Origin: Anderseniella sp.
GTDB lineage: Bacteria > Pseudomonadota > Alphaproteobacteria > Rhizobiales > Aestuariivirgaceae
Assembly: GCA_028289645.1 (NCBI GenBank)
Contig: JANQOK010000013.1
Span: 434,001 to 498,000 of the forward strand
Length of the DNA stretch: 64,000 bases
Reading direction: 5' to 3'
Part shown: piece by piece, positions 43,366 to 52,946 of the stretch
Position numbering within the stretch: position 1 is the first letter of the stretch
Layout of the letters: every line of letters begins with the position of its first letter
The notes under the pieces: model-generated
Databases searched by the model: none
What the model saw: only the letters and a program-made list of their open reading frames with translations
Told to the model about the DNA's origin: nothing
Translations under genes and position numbers: made by a program

Positions 43366-43554
43366 GGTCGAACAGCTTGTCCTCGCTTTGCTCGGGTCGT
43401 TCTTTTCTATGCTGGTCGAACAGCTTGTCCTCGCTTTGCTCGGGTCGTTCTTCTCTATGCTGGTCGAACAACTTGCCCTCGCTTTGCACGGGTCGTTCTT
43501 CTCTATGCTGGTCGAACAACTTGTCCTCACTTCGCTCGGGTCGTTCTCCTAGTC
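43366..43554. repeat. Four tandem 48-bp repeats
   Basis: Units begin at 43366, 43414, 43462 and 43510, exactly 48 bp apart; the last is truncated and diverged. Each begins GGTCGAACA and contains GGGTCGTTC. An inverted copy of the first 16 bases (ACAAGCTGTTCGACCA) lies at 43707-43722. Because 48 is a multiple of 3, both strands have long open frames that are not evidence of coding. The 521-bp intergenic gap 43351-43871 consists of this array and the next element. Confidence 0.9.
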
Positions 43555-43592
43555 TAAATGACTGTTGAGCTTCACTTTTTTTAATTTATCAC

Positions 43593-43655
43593 CCTCGGGC
43601 TTGTCCCGGGGGTCCACTGCGACGGTGTATGGATCCTCGGGACAAGCCCGAGGAT
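43593..43655. repeat. Palindromic repeat doublet (REP-like)
   Basis: CCTCGGGCTTGTCCCG at 43593-43608 and its exact reverse complement at 43638-43653. The right half is itself a hairpin (ATCCTCGGG, 5-nt loop, CCCGAGGAT). Similar CTCGGG..CCCGAG elements are scattered through many alphaproteobacterial genomes between genes. Confidence 0.75.
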
Positions 43656-43871
43656 GACATGGTTGCAAAGGGTGTTCGGGGGCGGAGAACGGCCCGCCGG
43701 AGGCGGACAAGCTGTTCGACCAACCATTAAGCGCAGCCGCCAGGCTGCCTGCCTGAGCGGTGTCGAATACTTTGGGTATTGAACCTTGCAACATGCTTGA
43801 TTTTGAACTCGCCAGCGGACATCCTCTGGCTGTTGTCAAGAATCCCGGAACAGGCCCTTTAGGAGGAATTC

Positions 43872-45095
43872 ATGAGCTTGCGTTTTGCGTTTGCCATTGC
43901 GGCGTCACTGATGGCTGCAGCGCTGTTTGCGTCACCGGTTGTTACACAGACGGCTGAAGCCAAGTCGACGTGCAGGAACACCGGCAGCTTTGACCGCTGG
44001 CTGCAGGGCTTCAAGCAGGACGCGGCTGCTGCCGGCATTTCAAGGCGCGTGATCAACGCAGCCCTTGACGGCGTGCGGTTCAACAAGAGCATCATCAAGA
44101 AGGATCGCACCCAGATCATCTTTTCCGATGACTGGCTGACGTTTTCCGGCAAGCTGATATCGGCGGGCCGGCTCAAGAAGGGCAGGGCGAAGCTGAAGTC
44201 CAATGCCAGGATGTTCAACTCCATCAAGAGCCGGTACGGCGTGCCAGGCGAGGTGGTCACGGCGTTCTGGGCGCTGGAAACTGACTTTGGCGGGTTTCTG
44301 GGCAATGACTCCACCATTCGCTCGCTGGCGACACTTGCCTATGATTGCCGGCGGCCGGAGAAGTTTCACAAGGAGCTGATCGCGGCCCTCAAATTGCTGC
44401 AGTCAGGCGACTTGCGCCTGGCCGAGATGAAGGGCGCGTGGGCCGGCGAGCTTGGCCAGTTGCAGTTCCTGCCGTCATATTACAATGACCATGCGGTGGA
44501 CTTTGACGGTGACGGCCGCCGCAACATGGTCAAGTCGTCGGCAGATGCGCTGGCGTCGGCAGCCAACTACATGAAATACCTGGGTTGGCAAAAAGGGCAG
44601 CCCTGGCTGCAGGAAGTGGAAGTGCCGCGCAGTATGCCGTGGGAACAGGCTGACGTGACCATCAAGCATCCGCGGTCACAGTGGGTGAAATGGGGCGTGA
44701 AGCTGCGCGGCGGCAAGCGCCTCAGGGCCGACAGCCTGCCGGCATCACTGATACTGCCGATGGGCCGCAACGGTCCGGCCTTTCTGGGCTATCCGAACTT
44801 TGACGCTTATCTGACCTGGAATGAATCACTGACATATTCGCTGACTGCCGCTTACCTCGGCACCCGCTACGCCGGTGCGCCAAAGGCCAGTCCGGGCCGC
44901 GGCAAGGTGGCCAAGATGGGGTATCGGGAAGTCAAGGCGGTGCAGACGGCGCTTGAGAGACGCGGGTATGATGTGGGCGGCGTTGACGGAACGCTCGGCG
45001 CCAAGTCACGTGCTGCGGTGCGCGACATGCAGCTCAAGCTGAACATGCCAGCCGACGGATATCCGACACCGGACTTCCTGCGTCGGATCAGATAG
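43872..45095 (+). CDS. Lytic murein transglycosylase, MltB family with C-terminal peptidoglycan-binding domain
   Basis: 407 residues with a signal peptide (1-30). The SLT_2 domain carries catalytic Glu136 in WALETDFG, AGELGQLQFLPSYYNDHAVDFDGDG and the later WNESLTYSLTAAYLGTRYAG. A PG_binding_1 module ends the protein (EVKAVQTALERRGYDVGGVDGTLGAKSRAAVRDMQ). It cleaves the glycan chain to 1,6-anhydro muropeptides in the periplasm. A shorter paralogue lies at 47221. Confidence 0.96.
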   Translation: MSLRFAFAIAASLMAAALFASPVVTQTAEAKSTCRNTGSFDRWLQGFKQDAAAAGISRRVINAALDGVRFNKSIIKKDRTQIIFSDDWLTFSGKLISAGRLKKGRAKLKSNARMFNSIKSRYGVPGEVVTAFWALETDFGGFLGNDSTIRSLATLAYDCRRPEKFHKELIAALKLLQSGDLRLAEMKGAWAGELGQLQFLPSYYNDHAVDFDGDGRRNMVKSSADALASAANYMKYLGWQKGQPWLQEVEVPRSMPWEQADVTIKHPRSQWVKWGVKLRGGKRLRADSLPASLILPMGRNGPAFLGYPNFDAYLTWNESLTYSLTAAYLGTRYAGAPKASPGRGKVAKMGYREVKAVQTALERRGYDVGGVDGTLGAKSRAAVRDMQLKLNMPADGYPTPDFLRRIR

Positions 45096-45155
45096 GCCCG
45101 GCTTTGGATCGGTTTTGCATGGACGGCTTTGGTATTTCAGGAATGGGAGCTCCTC

Positions 45156-45686
45156 ATGAAGAAAGTACTTAAATGGCTGTTGGTTGCGGTCGGAGTCCTG
45201 GTGCTGGTTGTCGTCGGTGGCGGCATGCTGATGCCGTCTCAGGTCAATGTGTCCCGTGACCTGGTGATCAATGCGCCGCCGGAGAAGATATTTCCGCATG
45301 TGGCCAACCTGAAGGCCTTCAACAATTGGTCGCCGTGGGCTGACATGGATCCCGACATGAAGGTCGAGTTTTCAGGATCGGAAGACGGGCTCGGTCAGGT
45401 CATGTCCTGGGATTCCGCCGAGATGGGCCAGGGCAGTATGAAGGTTGTTGAATCAACCGCGAACGAGAAGCTGGTCACGGCACTGGATTTCGGCCAGATG
45501 GGCACAGCTTCGGCCCGCTTCGATCTGGCGCCGGATGCCGGCGGTACCAAGGTGACGTGGTCGATGACTTCCGACCTGGGCAACAACCCAATCGCGCGCT
45601 GGTTCGGCCCGATGATCAAATCCGATGTCGGCGAAACATATGCCAAGGGACTTGCCAAGCTGCGCGTCGTGGCTGAAGGCGAATGA
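45156..45686 (+). CDS. Membrane-anchored SRPBCC (START/Bet v1-like) protein
   Basis: 176 residues from ATG 45156, preceded by GGGAG. An N-terminal transmembrane segment (about 7-27) is followed by the SRPBCC signature VSRDLVINAPPEKIFPHVANLKAFNNWSPWADMDP and the end helix GPMIKSDVGETYAKGLAKL. The family binds hydrophobic ligands; the substrate is unknown. The stop overlaps the amidase start by 4 bp. Confidence 0.88.
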   Translation: MKKVLKWLLVAVGVLVLVVVGGGMLMPSQVNVSRDLVINAPPEKIFPHVANLKAFNNWSPWADMDPDMKVEFSGSEDGLGQVMSWDSAEMGQGSMKVVESTANEKLVTALDFGQMGTASARFDLAPDAGGTKVTWSMTSDLGNNPIARWFGPMIKSDVGETYAKGLAKLRVVAEGE

Positions 45687-47128
45687 AGCTGCACGAGTAC
45701 GCCAGCCTGGATGCGACCGGGCTGGCCGCGCTGATCCGGAGGCGCGAGGTTACCCCCGCGGAAGTAGCCAGGCTGGCGAACGAGGCAATTGCGACCGCCA
45801 ACCCGAAGATCAATGCGGTTGTGGAAACCTATGAAGACCGTATAGACGGGCTCGATGAAGCCGCTCTTGGCGATGGTCCGTTTCGCGGTGTGCCGATCCT
45901 GATCAAGGATGTGCGGGGCAATGAAGAAGGCCGCAAGGTAGAATTCGGATCGCGCCTTGCTGAAGGTTATGTATGTGATGGCGACACCCATCTGGCGGAC
46001 ATGTTCCGGGCAGCCGGACTGAACATAATCGGCCGTTCAAACGCGCCTGAATACTCCATTGCCACCTCAACGGAAAACCTGCTCTACGGCAACACGTCCA
46101 CGCCGTGGCGGGAAGGCTTTTCGGCGGGCGGGTCCAGCGGCGGCGCGGCGGCGGCAGTCGCGGCGGGCGTGGTGCCGGTTGCGCATGGCTCCGACATCGG
46201 TGGATCGCTGCGCATCCCGGCCAGTTGGTGCGGCTGCATCGGGCTGAAGCCGTCGCGCGGGCGGGTGTCCGCCGGCCCGCAGGTGGACGAGGGCGGTTTC
46301 GGATTAGCCATGAACTTTGCCCAGACCCGCAGCATGCGCGATACCGCGGCACTGCTGGATTGTCTCAGCCTGCCGCATGCCGGAGATCCGTTTCAGATAC
46401 CCGTGCCCGACGGTGGTTTCATGGCCTGGCTGAAGCGCCAGCCGGAAGGGCTCAGGATTGCGTGGACCACAGCGCCGACCATGGATGCGCCGGTTGATGC
46501 CGAAGTGGCCGCAGCCGTTGAAGCGGTGGCGCGACAGCTTGCCGACATGGGGCACGCGGTGGAGCACGCCGACCTGGCGTTTGACCAGGAAGCGGCGTCT
46601 GAAATGATGTGCTCAGTATGGTTTTTCGGCTTTCACAAGACACTGGACAATATTGGCAGGAAGACCGGCAGGGAGCCGGGGCCGGACAATCTGGAACCGG
46701 TCACGTGGGAGATCTACAAACGGTCCCGCGACATGGACCCATACGAGTTTCTCGATGGCCTGGCATGGATCAATCAGGCGCGGCGCGAAATCGGCCACTT
46801 CTTCGCCCGCTATAATGTGTTGCTGTCACCGGCCACGGCGCAGGTGTCGCAACCGCACGGGCGTTACGGGCTGAACTTGCCGGGCCTGTCGCCGGAAGAG
46901 TACATGGTGCTTGCCGATGAACCGGTGCAGTTTGCGTTTCCCTACAATGTGGCCGGGACACCGGCTATTTCATTGCCGCTTGCCATGCACTCCAACGGGT
47001 TGCCGATCGGGGTGCAACTGGGAGCAGGTCCGGCTCAGGAACATCTGCTGATCGCGCTGGGAGCCGCCCTTGAAGAAGCGATGCCGTGGGCAGACCGGGT
47101 GCCGCCGCTGCATGTGACAAGGCTTTAA
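45683..47128 (+). CDS. Amidase signature family hydrolase
   Basis: 481 residues. The Ser-cisSer-Lys triad is complete: Lys75 in PILIKDVRG, the cis-Ser in AGGSSGGAA (151/152) and the nucleophile Ser175 in GSDIGGSLRIP. It hydrolyses an amide; substrate unknown. Not GatA, as there is no gatC/gatB nearby. Translationally coupled to the SRPBCC gene. Confidence 0.93.
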   Translation: MKLHEYASLDATGLAALIRRREVTPAEVARLANEAIATANPKINAVVETYEDRIDGLDEAALGDGPFRGVPILIKDVRGNEEGRKVEFGSRLAEGYVCDGDTHLADMFRAAGLNIIGRSNAPEYSIATSTENLLYGNTSTPWREGFSAGGSSGGAAAAVAAGVVPVAHGSDIGGSLRIPASWCGCIGLKPSRGRVSAGPQVDEGGFGLAMNFAQTRSMRDTAALLDCLSLPHAGDPFQIPVPDGGFMAWLKRQPEGLRIAWTTAPTMDAPVDAEVAAAVEAVARQLADMGHAVEHADLAFDQEAASEMMCSVWFFGFHKTLDNIGRKTGREPGPDNLEPVTWEIYKRSRDMDPYEFLDGLAWINQARREIGHFFARYNVLLSPATAQVSQPHGRYGLNLPGLSPEEYMVLADEPVQFAFPYNVAGTPAISLPLAMHSNGLPIGVQLGAGPAQEHLLIALGAALEEAMPWADRVPPLHVTRL

Positions 47129-47220
47129 GTTCCGATACCCGACATTGGCCTTGCGAATGCCGCGTTTGCGCGACAGAGTTGCCGCAATTCAAACTTTACC
47201 CAACAAGAGGAAATGCTCAC

Positions 47221-48009
47221 ATGAAGCTCAAGACACTTGCTGTTGCCGGTCTGTTTGTGGTGCTGGCAGCCGGACCTGCCGCGGCGGCGTCATGCGGGAA
47301 CACCGGGGCCGGGTTTGACCGCTGGCTGTCAGGATTCAAGAAGGAGGCCGCCGCCAAGGGCATCGGCAAGCGGGCGCTGAAATCGTTGAACGGCCTGACC
47401 TATTCAAGACAGGTTATCCGGCTGGATCGTAACCAGAAGTCCTTCAAGATATCGCAGGCCGCCTTCATCAAGGGCAGGGTGACTCCGGGCCGGATCAAAC
47501 GGGCGAAACAGAAGTTGAGGAAACACGCGCGCCTGTTTGCCGCAATCGAGAAGAAATACGGCGTGCCCAAGGAAATCATCGTGGCGATCTGGGCCATGGA
47601 GACGGATTTCGGCACCAACCGCGGCAATATGAATGTGTTCCGCTCGCTGGCGACACTGGCCTATGACTGCCGCCGTTCGGCGTTCTTCAAGAACGAACTC
47701 ATGGCGGCTCTGAAAATCGCCCATCGCGGCTGGATGTCGCCAAGGCAGATGCGCGGGGCCTGGGCCGGTGAACTTGGCCAGACCCAGTTCCTGGCGTCGA
47801 GCTATCTGAACTATGCGGTTGACTATAACGGCGACGGCCGGCGCGACCTGGTGCGCTCAACCGCCGACGTGCTGGCGTCGACGGCAAACTATCTAAAGCG
47901 CAAGGGCTGGCGCCGCGGCGGAGGCTTCAAGCAGAGAGCGCTGGCGGAATGGAACAAGTCGAGAAAGTACCAGGTGGCCATTGCGGTGTTTGCTGAACGG
48001 GTGAAGTAG
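47221..48009 (+). CDS. Lytic transglycosylase, MltB-like, internally shortened
   Basis: 262 residues from ATG 47221, with a signal peptide (1-23). Catalytic Glu127 is in WAMETDFG, and AGELGQTQFLASSYLNYAVDYNGDGRRD matches the copy at 43872 closely. After GWRRGGGFKQRA the protein jumps to EWNKSRKYQVAIAVFAERV, skipping about 70 residues present in the other copy, and it has no peptidoglycan-binding domain. It may be a specialised or weaker enzyme. The next gene follows after 2 bp. Confidence 0.9.
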   Translation: MKLKTLAVAGLFVVLAAGPAAAASCGNTGAGFDRWLSGFKKEAAAKGIGKRALKSLNGLTYSRQVIRLDRNQKSFKISQAAFIKGRVTPGRIKRAKQKLRKHARLFAAIEKKYGVPKEIIVAIWAMETDFGTNRGNMNVFRSLATLAYDCRRSAFFKNELMAALKIAHRGWMSPRQMRGAWAGELGQTQFLASSYLNYAVDYNGDGRRDLVRSTADVLASTANYLKRKGWRRGGGFKQRALAEWNKSRKYQVAIAVFAERVK

Positions 48010-48011
48010 CC

Positions 48012-49253
48012 ATGGCGTTTGACTTCGACGCCCGGCTGTCGGCGGCGGCCGCGAGCAAGGCGGCACGGTTTTCTGGTTATCCGCCATATCATTTCGTAGG
48101 TGGAAACATAGATGAGCCGACGGTTCCGGCGGACGCGCTTGCCGACGCGGTTGGCAAAGTCGTCAGGGAGTTCGGCCATGATCTTGCGAAATACGGCATG
48201 GACAGCGGCCCGCAGGGGCATTTGCCGCTGCGCGAGTTTATCTGCGATTGCCTGAAGCGGCGTACCCAAATTGATATCACGCCGGATGAAGTGCTGCTCA
48301 CCAGCGGTTCTCTGCAGGCCATCGACCTGGTCAACAAGTTGCTGTTGGACAAGGGCGACGTTGTGCTGCTGGAGGCGGCAAACTATGCCGGTTCACTGAG
48401 CCGGCTGGATGCGCTTGGAGTCGAGTATCAGGGGATTGACCTCGATCAGGACGGCATGTGCATGGAGGGGTTGGAGCGGGCGCTCTCGGCGCTGGCCTCG
48501 TCGGGCCGCAAGCCGAAGTACATTTACACCATTCCCACCATCCAGAACCCGACTGGTTCGGTGATGCCGGTTGAGCGCCGCCGCGAGATGCTGACGCTGG
48601 CACGGGCCTATGATGTGCCGATCTTTGAAGATGACTGCTATGCCGACCTGGTGTTTTCCGGGGAACGGCCGCCGGCCATCCATGCGCTGGATGAGGATCG
48701 GCGGGTGATCTACTGCGGCACATTCTCCAAGACCATCGCACCTGCCTTGCGGGTCGGTTACCTGGTTGCGCCATGGCAGGTGCTGAGTTCCGTCCTGCCG
48801 CTGAAGACCGATGCGGGCAGCGGTGCGCTCGAACAATTGCTGCTGGCAGAGTACCTGCCGGATAATTTTGACGATCATGTCGCACAGTTGCTGCCGATGC
48901 TGAACGCGAAAGCAAGTGCGTTGTGCGATGCGCTGGATGAACATTTCGGCGATTGCGTCGCCTACGACAGGCCGGTTGGCGGTATTTATCTGTGGGTGAG
49001 CCTGCCTGAAAATGTCGATACCGACCGATTGTATCAGGCAGCTCTGGAGCAGGGGGTGGAGATCAATCCGGGTTCCCAGTGGACAGTGGATGGAGCGGCC
49101 AACAGGCACCGCATGCGCCTGTGCTTTGGGCATCCCGCCATAGAGACGATCCGCGACGGCATAGCCAAACTGGCCGATATCTGTTTCGAGGAGTTTGGCG
49201 TTCCTGTCAGAAGCGGCAATGTTCAGCGTGGGCGGGGGCAGGGATCGCGCTGA
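48012..49253 (+). CDS. PLP-dependent class I aminotransferase, 2-aminoadipate/MocR-catalytic type
   Basis: 413 residues without a DNA-binding domain. IYTIPTIQNPTGSVMP, FEDDCYADLVF and YCGTFSKTIAPALRVGYLVAP (PLP Lys in TFSKT) place it in the LysN/2-aminoadipate aminotransferase group that shares its fold with MocR effector domains. Overlaps the next gene at TGATG. Confidence 0.9.
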   Translation: MAFDFDARLSAAAASKAARFSGYPPYHFVGGNIDEPTVPADALADAVGKVVREFGHDLAKYGMDSGPQGHLPLREFICDCLKRRTQIDITPDEVLLTSGSLQAIDLVNKLLLDKGDVVLLEAANYAGSLSRLDALGVEYQGIDLDQDGMCMEGLERALSALASSGRKPKYIYTIPTIQNPTGSVMPVERRREMLTLARAYDVPIFEDDCYADLVFSGERPPAIHALDEDRRVIYCGTFSKTIAPALRVGYLVAPWQVLSSVLPLKTDAGSGALEQLLLAEYLPDNFDDHVAQLLPMLNAKASALCDALDEHFGDCVAYDRPVGGIYLWVSLPENVDTDRLYQAALEQGVEINPGSQWTVDGAANRHRMRLCFGHPAIETIRDGIAKLADICFEEFGVPVRSGNVQRGRGQGSR

Positions 49254-50026
49254 TGAAGATCCGGCTGCTGACCGAAAACCTCGCCTCCGACATGGTCTGG
49301 CTCGCAGAATGGGGCTTTAGTGCCTGGATCGAGTTCGCCGACATCAGGGTTCTGTTCGACACCGGCTACTCCGATGTGTATTGCCGCAATGCCGAACATG
49401 CCGGCATAGATCTTGAACAAGCTGATTTTATCGCCCTGTCGCACTTTCATCGTGATCACACGCGAGGCCTGCTGTTCCATCCGTTCCAATCGCGAAAACC
49501 CCTGATTCTGCATCCCCGGGTGCTGACAGCAGTTCTGGACACCAAGAAAAAGACGGTTCGAAACGACTATGCGGAAATCCAGAATCGCATCGCCCGGGAC
49601 TTCGACGTGCGAACGTCCACCGACGTACTGGAGTTCTCCAAAGGCGCATTCTTTCTGGGTGAGATTCCCCGTGTGACGGGGTTTGAAAGGGGCGCCTTCT
49701 TCGACGATCCTATGATGGACGATACGGCCCTGAGCTTTCAGACACCAAAGGGAGCGGTCGTCATTTCCGGGTGCTCACATGCGGGCATCTGCAACATCTG
49801 CGAGTACGCCAAATCGGTTACCGGACAGCAGCTCTACGCCGTGATCGGCGGGTTTCATCTGTTGCACTCCGAGGAGCCTCCGGTCGAGGAGACAATTGCG
49901 TATTTCAAGGACGAGCGCCCTGAGATACTGATGCCAATGCACTGTGTTGATTTCGACATTCAGTCGCGCTTCCAGCAAGAGTTTGGCGGCCCAAGGCCAG
50001 GAGCCGGCTCGGTGATCGACCTGTAG
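49253..50026 (+). CDS. MBL-fold metallohydrolase
   Basis: 257 residues from ATG 49253, whose A is shared with the previous stop. The metal motif SHFHRDHTRG (His64, His66, Asp68, His69), the later GCSHAGICNICEYA and the C-terminal MPMHC are those of metallo-beta-lactamase-fold proteins of the dihydropterin-related (MptA-like/beta-RFA-P) subgroup. Substrate unknown. Coupled to the aminotransferase. Confidence 0.88.
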   Translation: MKIRLLTENLASDMVWLAEWGFSAWIEFADIRVLFDTGYSDVYCRNAEHAGIDLEQADFIALSHFHRDHTRGLLFHPFQSRKPLILHPRVLTAVLDTKKKTVRNDYAEIQNRIARDFDVRTSTDVLEFSKGAFFLGEIPRVTGFERGAFFDDPMMDDTALSFQTPKGAVVISGCSHAGICNICEYAKSVTGQQLYAVIGGFHLLHSEEPPVEETIAYFKDERPEILMPMHCVDFDIQSRFQQEFGGPRPGAGSVIDL

Positions 50027-50090
50027 TTATATCCTGGGCGTTCGAACCGCTTCGACGCACTTATACAAACAGCAGTGTCAGCGCCCGGCA

Positions 50091-50891
50091 TTATTTCCCC
50101 TTCCACACAGGGTCGCGCTTTTCTGCGAATGCCCTGGCGCCTTCCAGCTGGTCTTCGGATGCATACAGCCTGGAAATGGTGGGCAGGCCGCGGCGGTTGA
50201 GCAGAGCAAGGGCTTCCTTGTCGTTGAGGTGATGCACGCGCTCCAGTACCTCCTTGATTGCCGCATAGACCAGTGGCGGGCCGCCGGCGAGCTTTTCGGC
50301 CACTTCGCGGGCCCGCGCCATCAGGTTGTCTGTGGTGACGATCTCATTGACGATGCCCCAGTGTTTGGCTTCTCCGGCATCAAACGACCGCCCGGTGAGC
50401 AGCATTTCCATGGCGACGTGATAGGGAATGCGGCGCGGCAGCTTGATGGTGGCCGCATCTGCGATGACGCCTGAGCGGATTTCCGGCAGGGCGAAGGTGG
50501 CGTGGTCAGCCGCAATGATGATGTCGCAGGCAATCATGATCTCAAAGCCGCCGCCATAGGCCAGGCCGTTGACAGCACACACGACCGGCTTGCCGAGATT
50601 GGGCAATTCCTGGAGTCCGCCGAAGCCGCCGAGGCCGTAATCGGCATCTGCAGACTCACCGTCGGCGGCTGCTTTCAGGTCCCAGCCGGGACAGAAGAAG
50701 CGGTCGCCGGTTGAAGTGAGAATGGCGCAGCGCAGGTTGTCATCGTCGCGGAAAGCAGAAAACACGTCACCCATGATGCGGCTGGTGGCGGCGTCAATGG
50801 CATTGGCCTTGGGCCGGTCTATCGTGACTTCCAGCACCCGGCCGTTTACAGAAGTTCTGATTGGGCCGTCGGTCATGTGGAGCAAGCTCAT
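50091..50891 (-). CDS. Enoyl-CoA hydratase family, CaiD-like
   Basis: 266 residues of the crotonase fold. RFFCPGWDLKAAA and NGLAYGGGFEIMIACDIIIA form the oxyanion hole; ALPEIRSGVIADAATIKLPRRIP supplies the acidic catalytic position. Similar to carnitinyl-CoA dehydratase/crotonobetainyl-CoA hydratase. It is the last gene of the carnitine-type operon and begins 12 bp after the synthetase gene. Confidence 0.88.
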   Translation of the reverse strand: MSLLHMTDGPIRTSVNGRVLEVTIDRPKANAIDAATSRIMGDVFSAFRDDDNLRCAILTSTGDRFFCPGWDLKAAADGESADADYGLGGFGGLQELPNLGKPVVCAVNGLAYGGGFEIMIACDIIIAADHATFALPEIRSGVIADAATIKLPRRIPYHVAMEMLLTGRSFDAGEAKHWGIVNEIVTTDNLMARAREVAEKLAGGPPLVYAAIKEVLERVHHLNDKEALALLNRRGLPTISRLYASEDQLEGARAFAEKRDPVWKGK

Positions 50892-50903
50892 GGGTGGTCT
50901 CCT

Positions 50904-52940
50904 TCAAGTGTTTCGAATGCGGATCAGGGCATCTGCCGCCACGGCGCCATTGCCGGGTGCAAGCACCATCAACGGATTTATGTCCAGTTCCTCAAGTGTC
51001 TCGGCATTCTCGCCGGCGAAGCGGACGACCGTTTCGATGGCGTCCAGTGTGGCTGCAAGGTCACCGGACTTGCCGCGGAAACCGTTGATGAGGCGGCTGA
51101 TTTTGAGGCTCTCAAAAGCGGTTTCTATGTCCGATCGTGACGCGGGCAGCAACACGGTTGCGCTGTCGCCCACCAGTTCGGTCAGGATGCCGCCCGCGCC
51201 GATGACCAGCGCCAGGCCAAACTGCGGGTCGCGGGTGACGCCGACAATGAGTTCACATACGGCGCCGGCAATCATCTCCTCAACGAGCACATCGCTGGTG
51301 ATGTTGGACATTGAATCTGCTGCCGCCTGTACCTCTTCGGGGCTCGCCAGATTCAGAGTCACACCGCCGGCTTCTGTTTTGTGCGCCATGCCGGTTGCCT
51401 TCACAACCGCGGGAAAGCTGATGTTGCAAGTGGCGGAACCCGCGTCGGCTATGGGGCAACACGCTGATCTCGGTATGCGCACACCGGCATCTGCCAGCAG
51501 GGCCTTGGACTGAAATTCACTCAAGGTGGTCGCAGGACAGGCGGACAGGGATGGAACAGGCAGCGGTCGTGGACTGCACTTTGAAATTGCTGTCGCAGCA
51601 TTCATGGAGTCCAGCGCTTCATCGAGCCCGAACAGGGGGATGACACCAGCCTCGCGCAGTCTTACAGCCGTTGCTTCCGGCAGGCACTCAGGCAAAGTCG
51701 CAATGACGCAGGCAGCGCTGCCGGTTTCCTGCTTTGCCGCTATCCAGGCATCCAGGCCGATATCGTAGTGGGCTGTGTCGGCCCGGTCGGCCCGCGGGAT
51801 GTCAAAGATCAGGCATGCCATGTCCGCCTTGACCTTCATCATCGCGGCATAGGTCTGCTTCATGGCCTGGAAATCGGCCCAGATGAAGGTGTGGTAGTCG
51901 AGCGGATTGGCCACATCCACGAACTCGTTCAGGGTCGCACGAACGCTTGCAGCTTCATCCCTGGTGAGGTCCGGCAGCGCCAGATGGGGCCGTTTTTCAA
52001 CGGCGTCAGCCATCAGTGAGGCTTCGCCGCCCGAACAGCTCAGGGATGTAATATTGCCGGAGGGCAGGGGGCCTGAAATGGACAGCAGTTTCAGCGTCTC
52101 TATGAATGCCGGCACCGAATGGGCCCGGGCAACTCCGGTGCGGGCAAACAGCGCATCATAGAACTGGTCGCTCCCAGCCAGTGTCGCGGTGTGGCTTACG
52201 GTGGCACGGGCGCCTTTTGCCGATGCGCCGGTCTTGAGGGCCACGATGGGCTTGCCTTTTGCATGCGCGCGGCAGGCGATCTCGGAAAAGCGCGCCACAT
52301 CCGCAATGCCCTCGGTGTGCAGGCCGACTGCGGTGATACGTTTGTCGTCCAGCAGTGTCTCGATCATGTCGTTAACGTTCGTGACGGTTTGATTGCCGAC
52401 CGTGATGACCATTGCGAGAGGCAGGGCGCGAAGCTGCATGGTGAAATTGATGGCCATGTTACCCGACTGGGACAGGATGGCGACACCGCTCTCGACCGGC
52501 TCGCAGCCGTGATAGTCGGGCCACAGGGCGGTGCGGTCCAGCAGGTTCAGAACGCCCCAGCAATTGGGCCCGATAACGGGCATGTCACCGGCAGCTTCAA
52601 TCAGGGCGTCGTTGAGCGGTGTGCCGCCATCGCCCAGTTCGGAAAACCCGGCGGCATGGCAGACGGCGCCGCCGGCTCCCATTGCCCGCAATACCCGAAC
52701 CGCGTCGATGGCGGGTTCGCGAGCAATGCCGATGTAGGCTGCATCAGGTATGCCCGGCAGGTCTTCCAGGCACATAAAACAGGCCAGCCCGGCCATGGTT
52801 TCACGCTTCGGGTTTACCGGCCAGATGTCGCCGGCAAAGCCAAGTTTCTGCAATTCATGAACCACGCTTTCCGCAACCCGGCCGCCGACAACGGCGACCG
52901 AGCGGGGAGACAACAGACGGTGCAGGGACGTCGACGACAT
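50904..52940 (-). CDS. NDP-forming acyl-CoA synthetase (fused alpha-beta ATP-grasp)
   Basis: 678 residues. The N-terminal CoA-binding domain (PRSVAVVGGRVAESVVHELQKLGF), then the succinyl-CoA-ligase-like part with GPNCWGVLNLLD, ILSQSGNMAI and the phospho-His segment VSHTATLAGSDQF, then the ATP-grasp domain (KATGMAHKTEAGGVTLNL, VGVTRDPQFGLALVIGAGG). It makes an acyl-CoA from the free acid with ATP to ADP. In this operon it would activate crotonobetaine or gamma-butyrobetaine, taking the role that CaiC (AMP-forming) has in Escherichia coli. Confidence 0.9.
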   Translation of the reverse strand: MSSTSLHRLLSPRSVAVVGGRVAESVVHELQKLGFAGDIWPVNPKRETMAGLACFMCLEDLPGIPDAAYIGIAREPAIDAVRVLRAMGAGGAVCHAAGFSELGDGGTPLNDALIEAAGDMPVIGPNCWGVLNLLDRTALWPDYHGCEPVESGVAILSQSGNMAINFTMQLRALPLAMVITVGNQTVTNVNDMIETLLDDKRITAVGLHTEGIADVARFSEIACRAHAKGKPIVALKTGASAKGARATVSHTATLAGSDQFYDALFARTGVARAHSVPAFIETLKLLSISGPLPSGNITSLSCSGGEASLMADAVEKRPHLALPDLTRDEAASVRATLNEFVDVANPLDYHTFIWADFQAMKQTYAAMMKVKADMACLIFDIPRADRADTAHYDIGLDAWIAAKQETGSAACVIATLPECLPEATAVRLREAGVIPLFGLDEALDSMNAATAISKCSPRPLPVPSLSACPATTLSEFQSKALLADAGVRIPRSACCPIADAGSATCNISFPAVVKATGMAHKTEAGGVTLNLASPEEVQAAADSMSNITSDVLVEEMIAGAVCELIVGVTRDPQFGLALVIGAGGILTELVGDSATVLLPASRSDIETAFESLKISRLINGFRGKSGDLAATLDAIETVVRFAGENAETLEELDINPLMVLAPGNGAVAADALIRIRNT

Positions 52941-52946
52941 TGCGGC

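Noticed and set aside
43366-43554. Possible CRISPR array
   Set aside because: The 48-bp units are directly adjacent without spacers, and there are no cas genes.
42877-43839. Open frames on both strands with repeating peptides (for example SIEKNDPSKARTSC) over the 48-bp repeats
   Set aside because: The repeat length is a multiple of three, which keeps all frames open; the other strand reads a different repetitive peptide and no ribosome-binding site is present.
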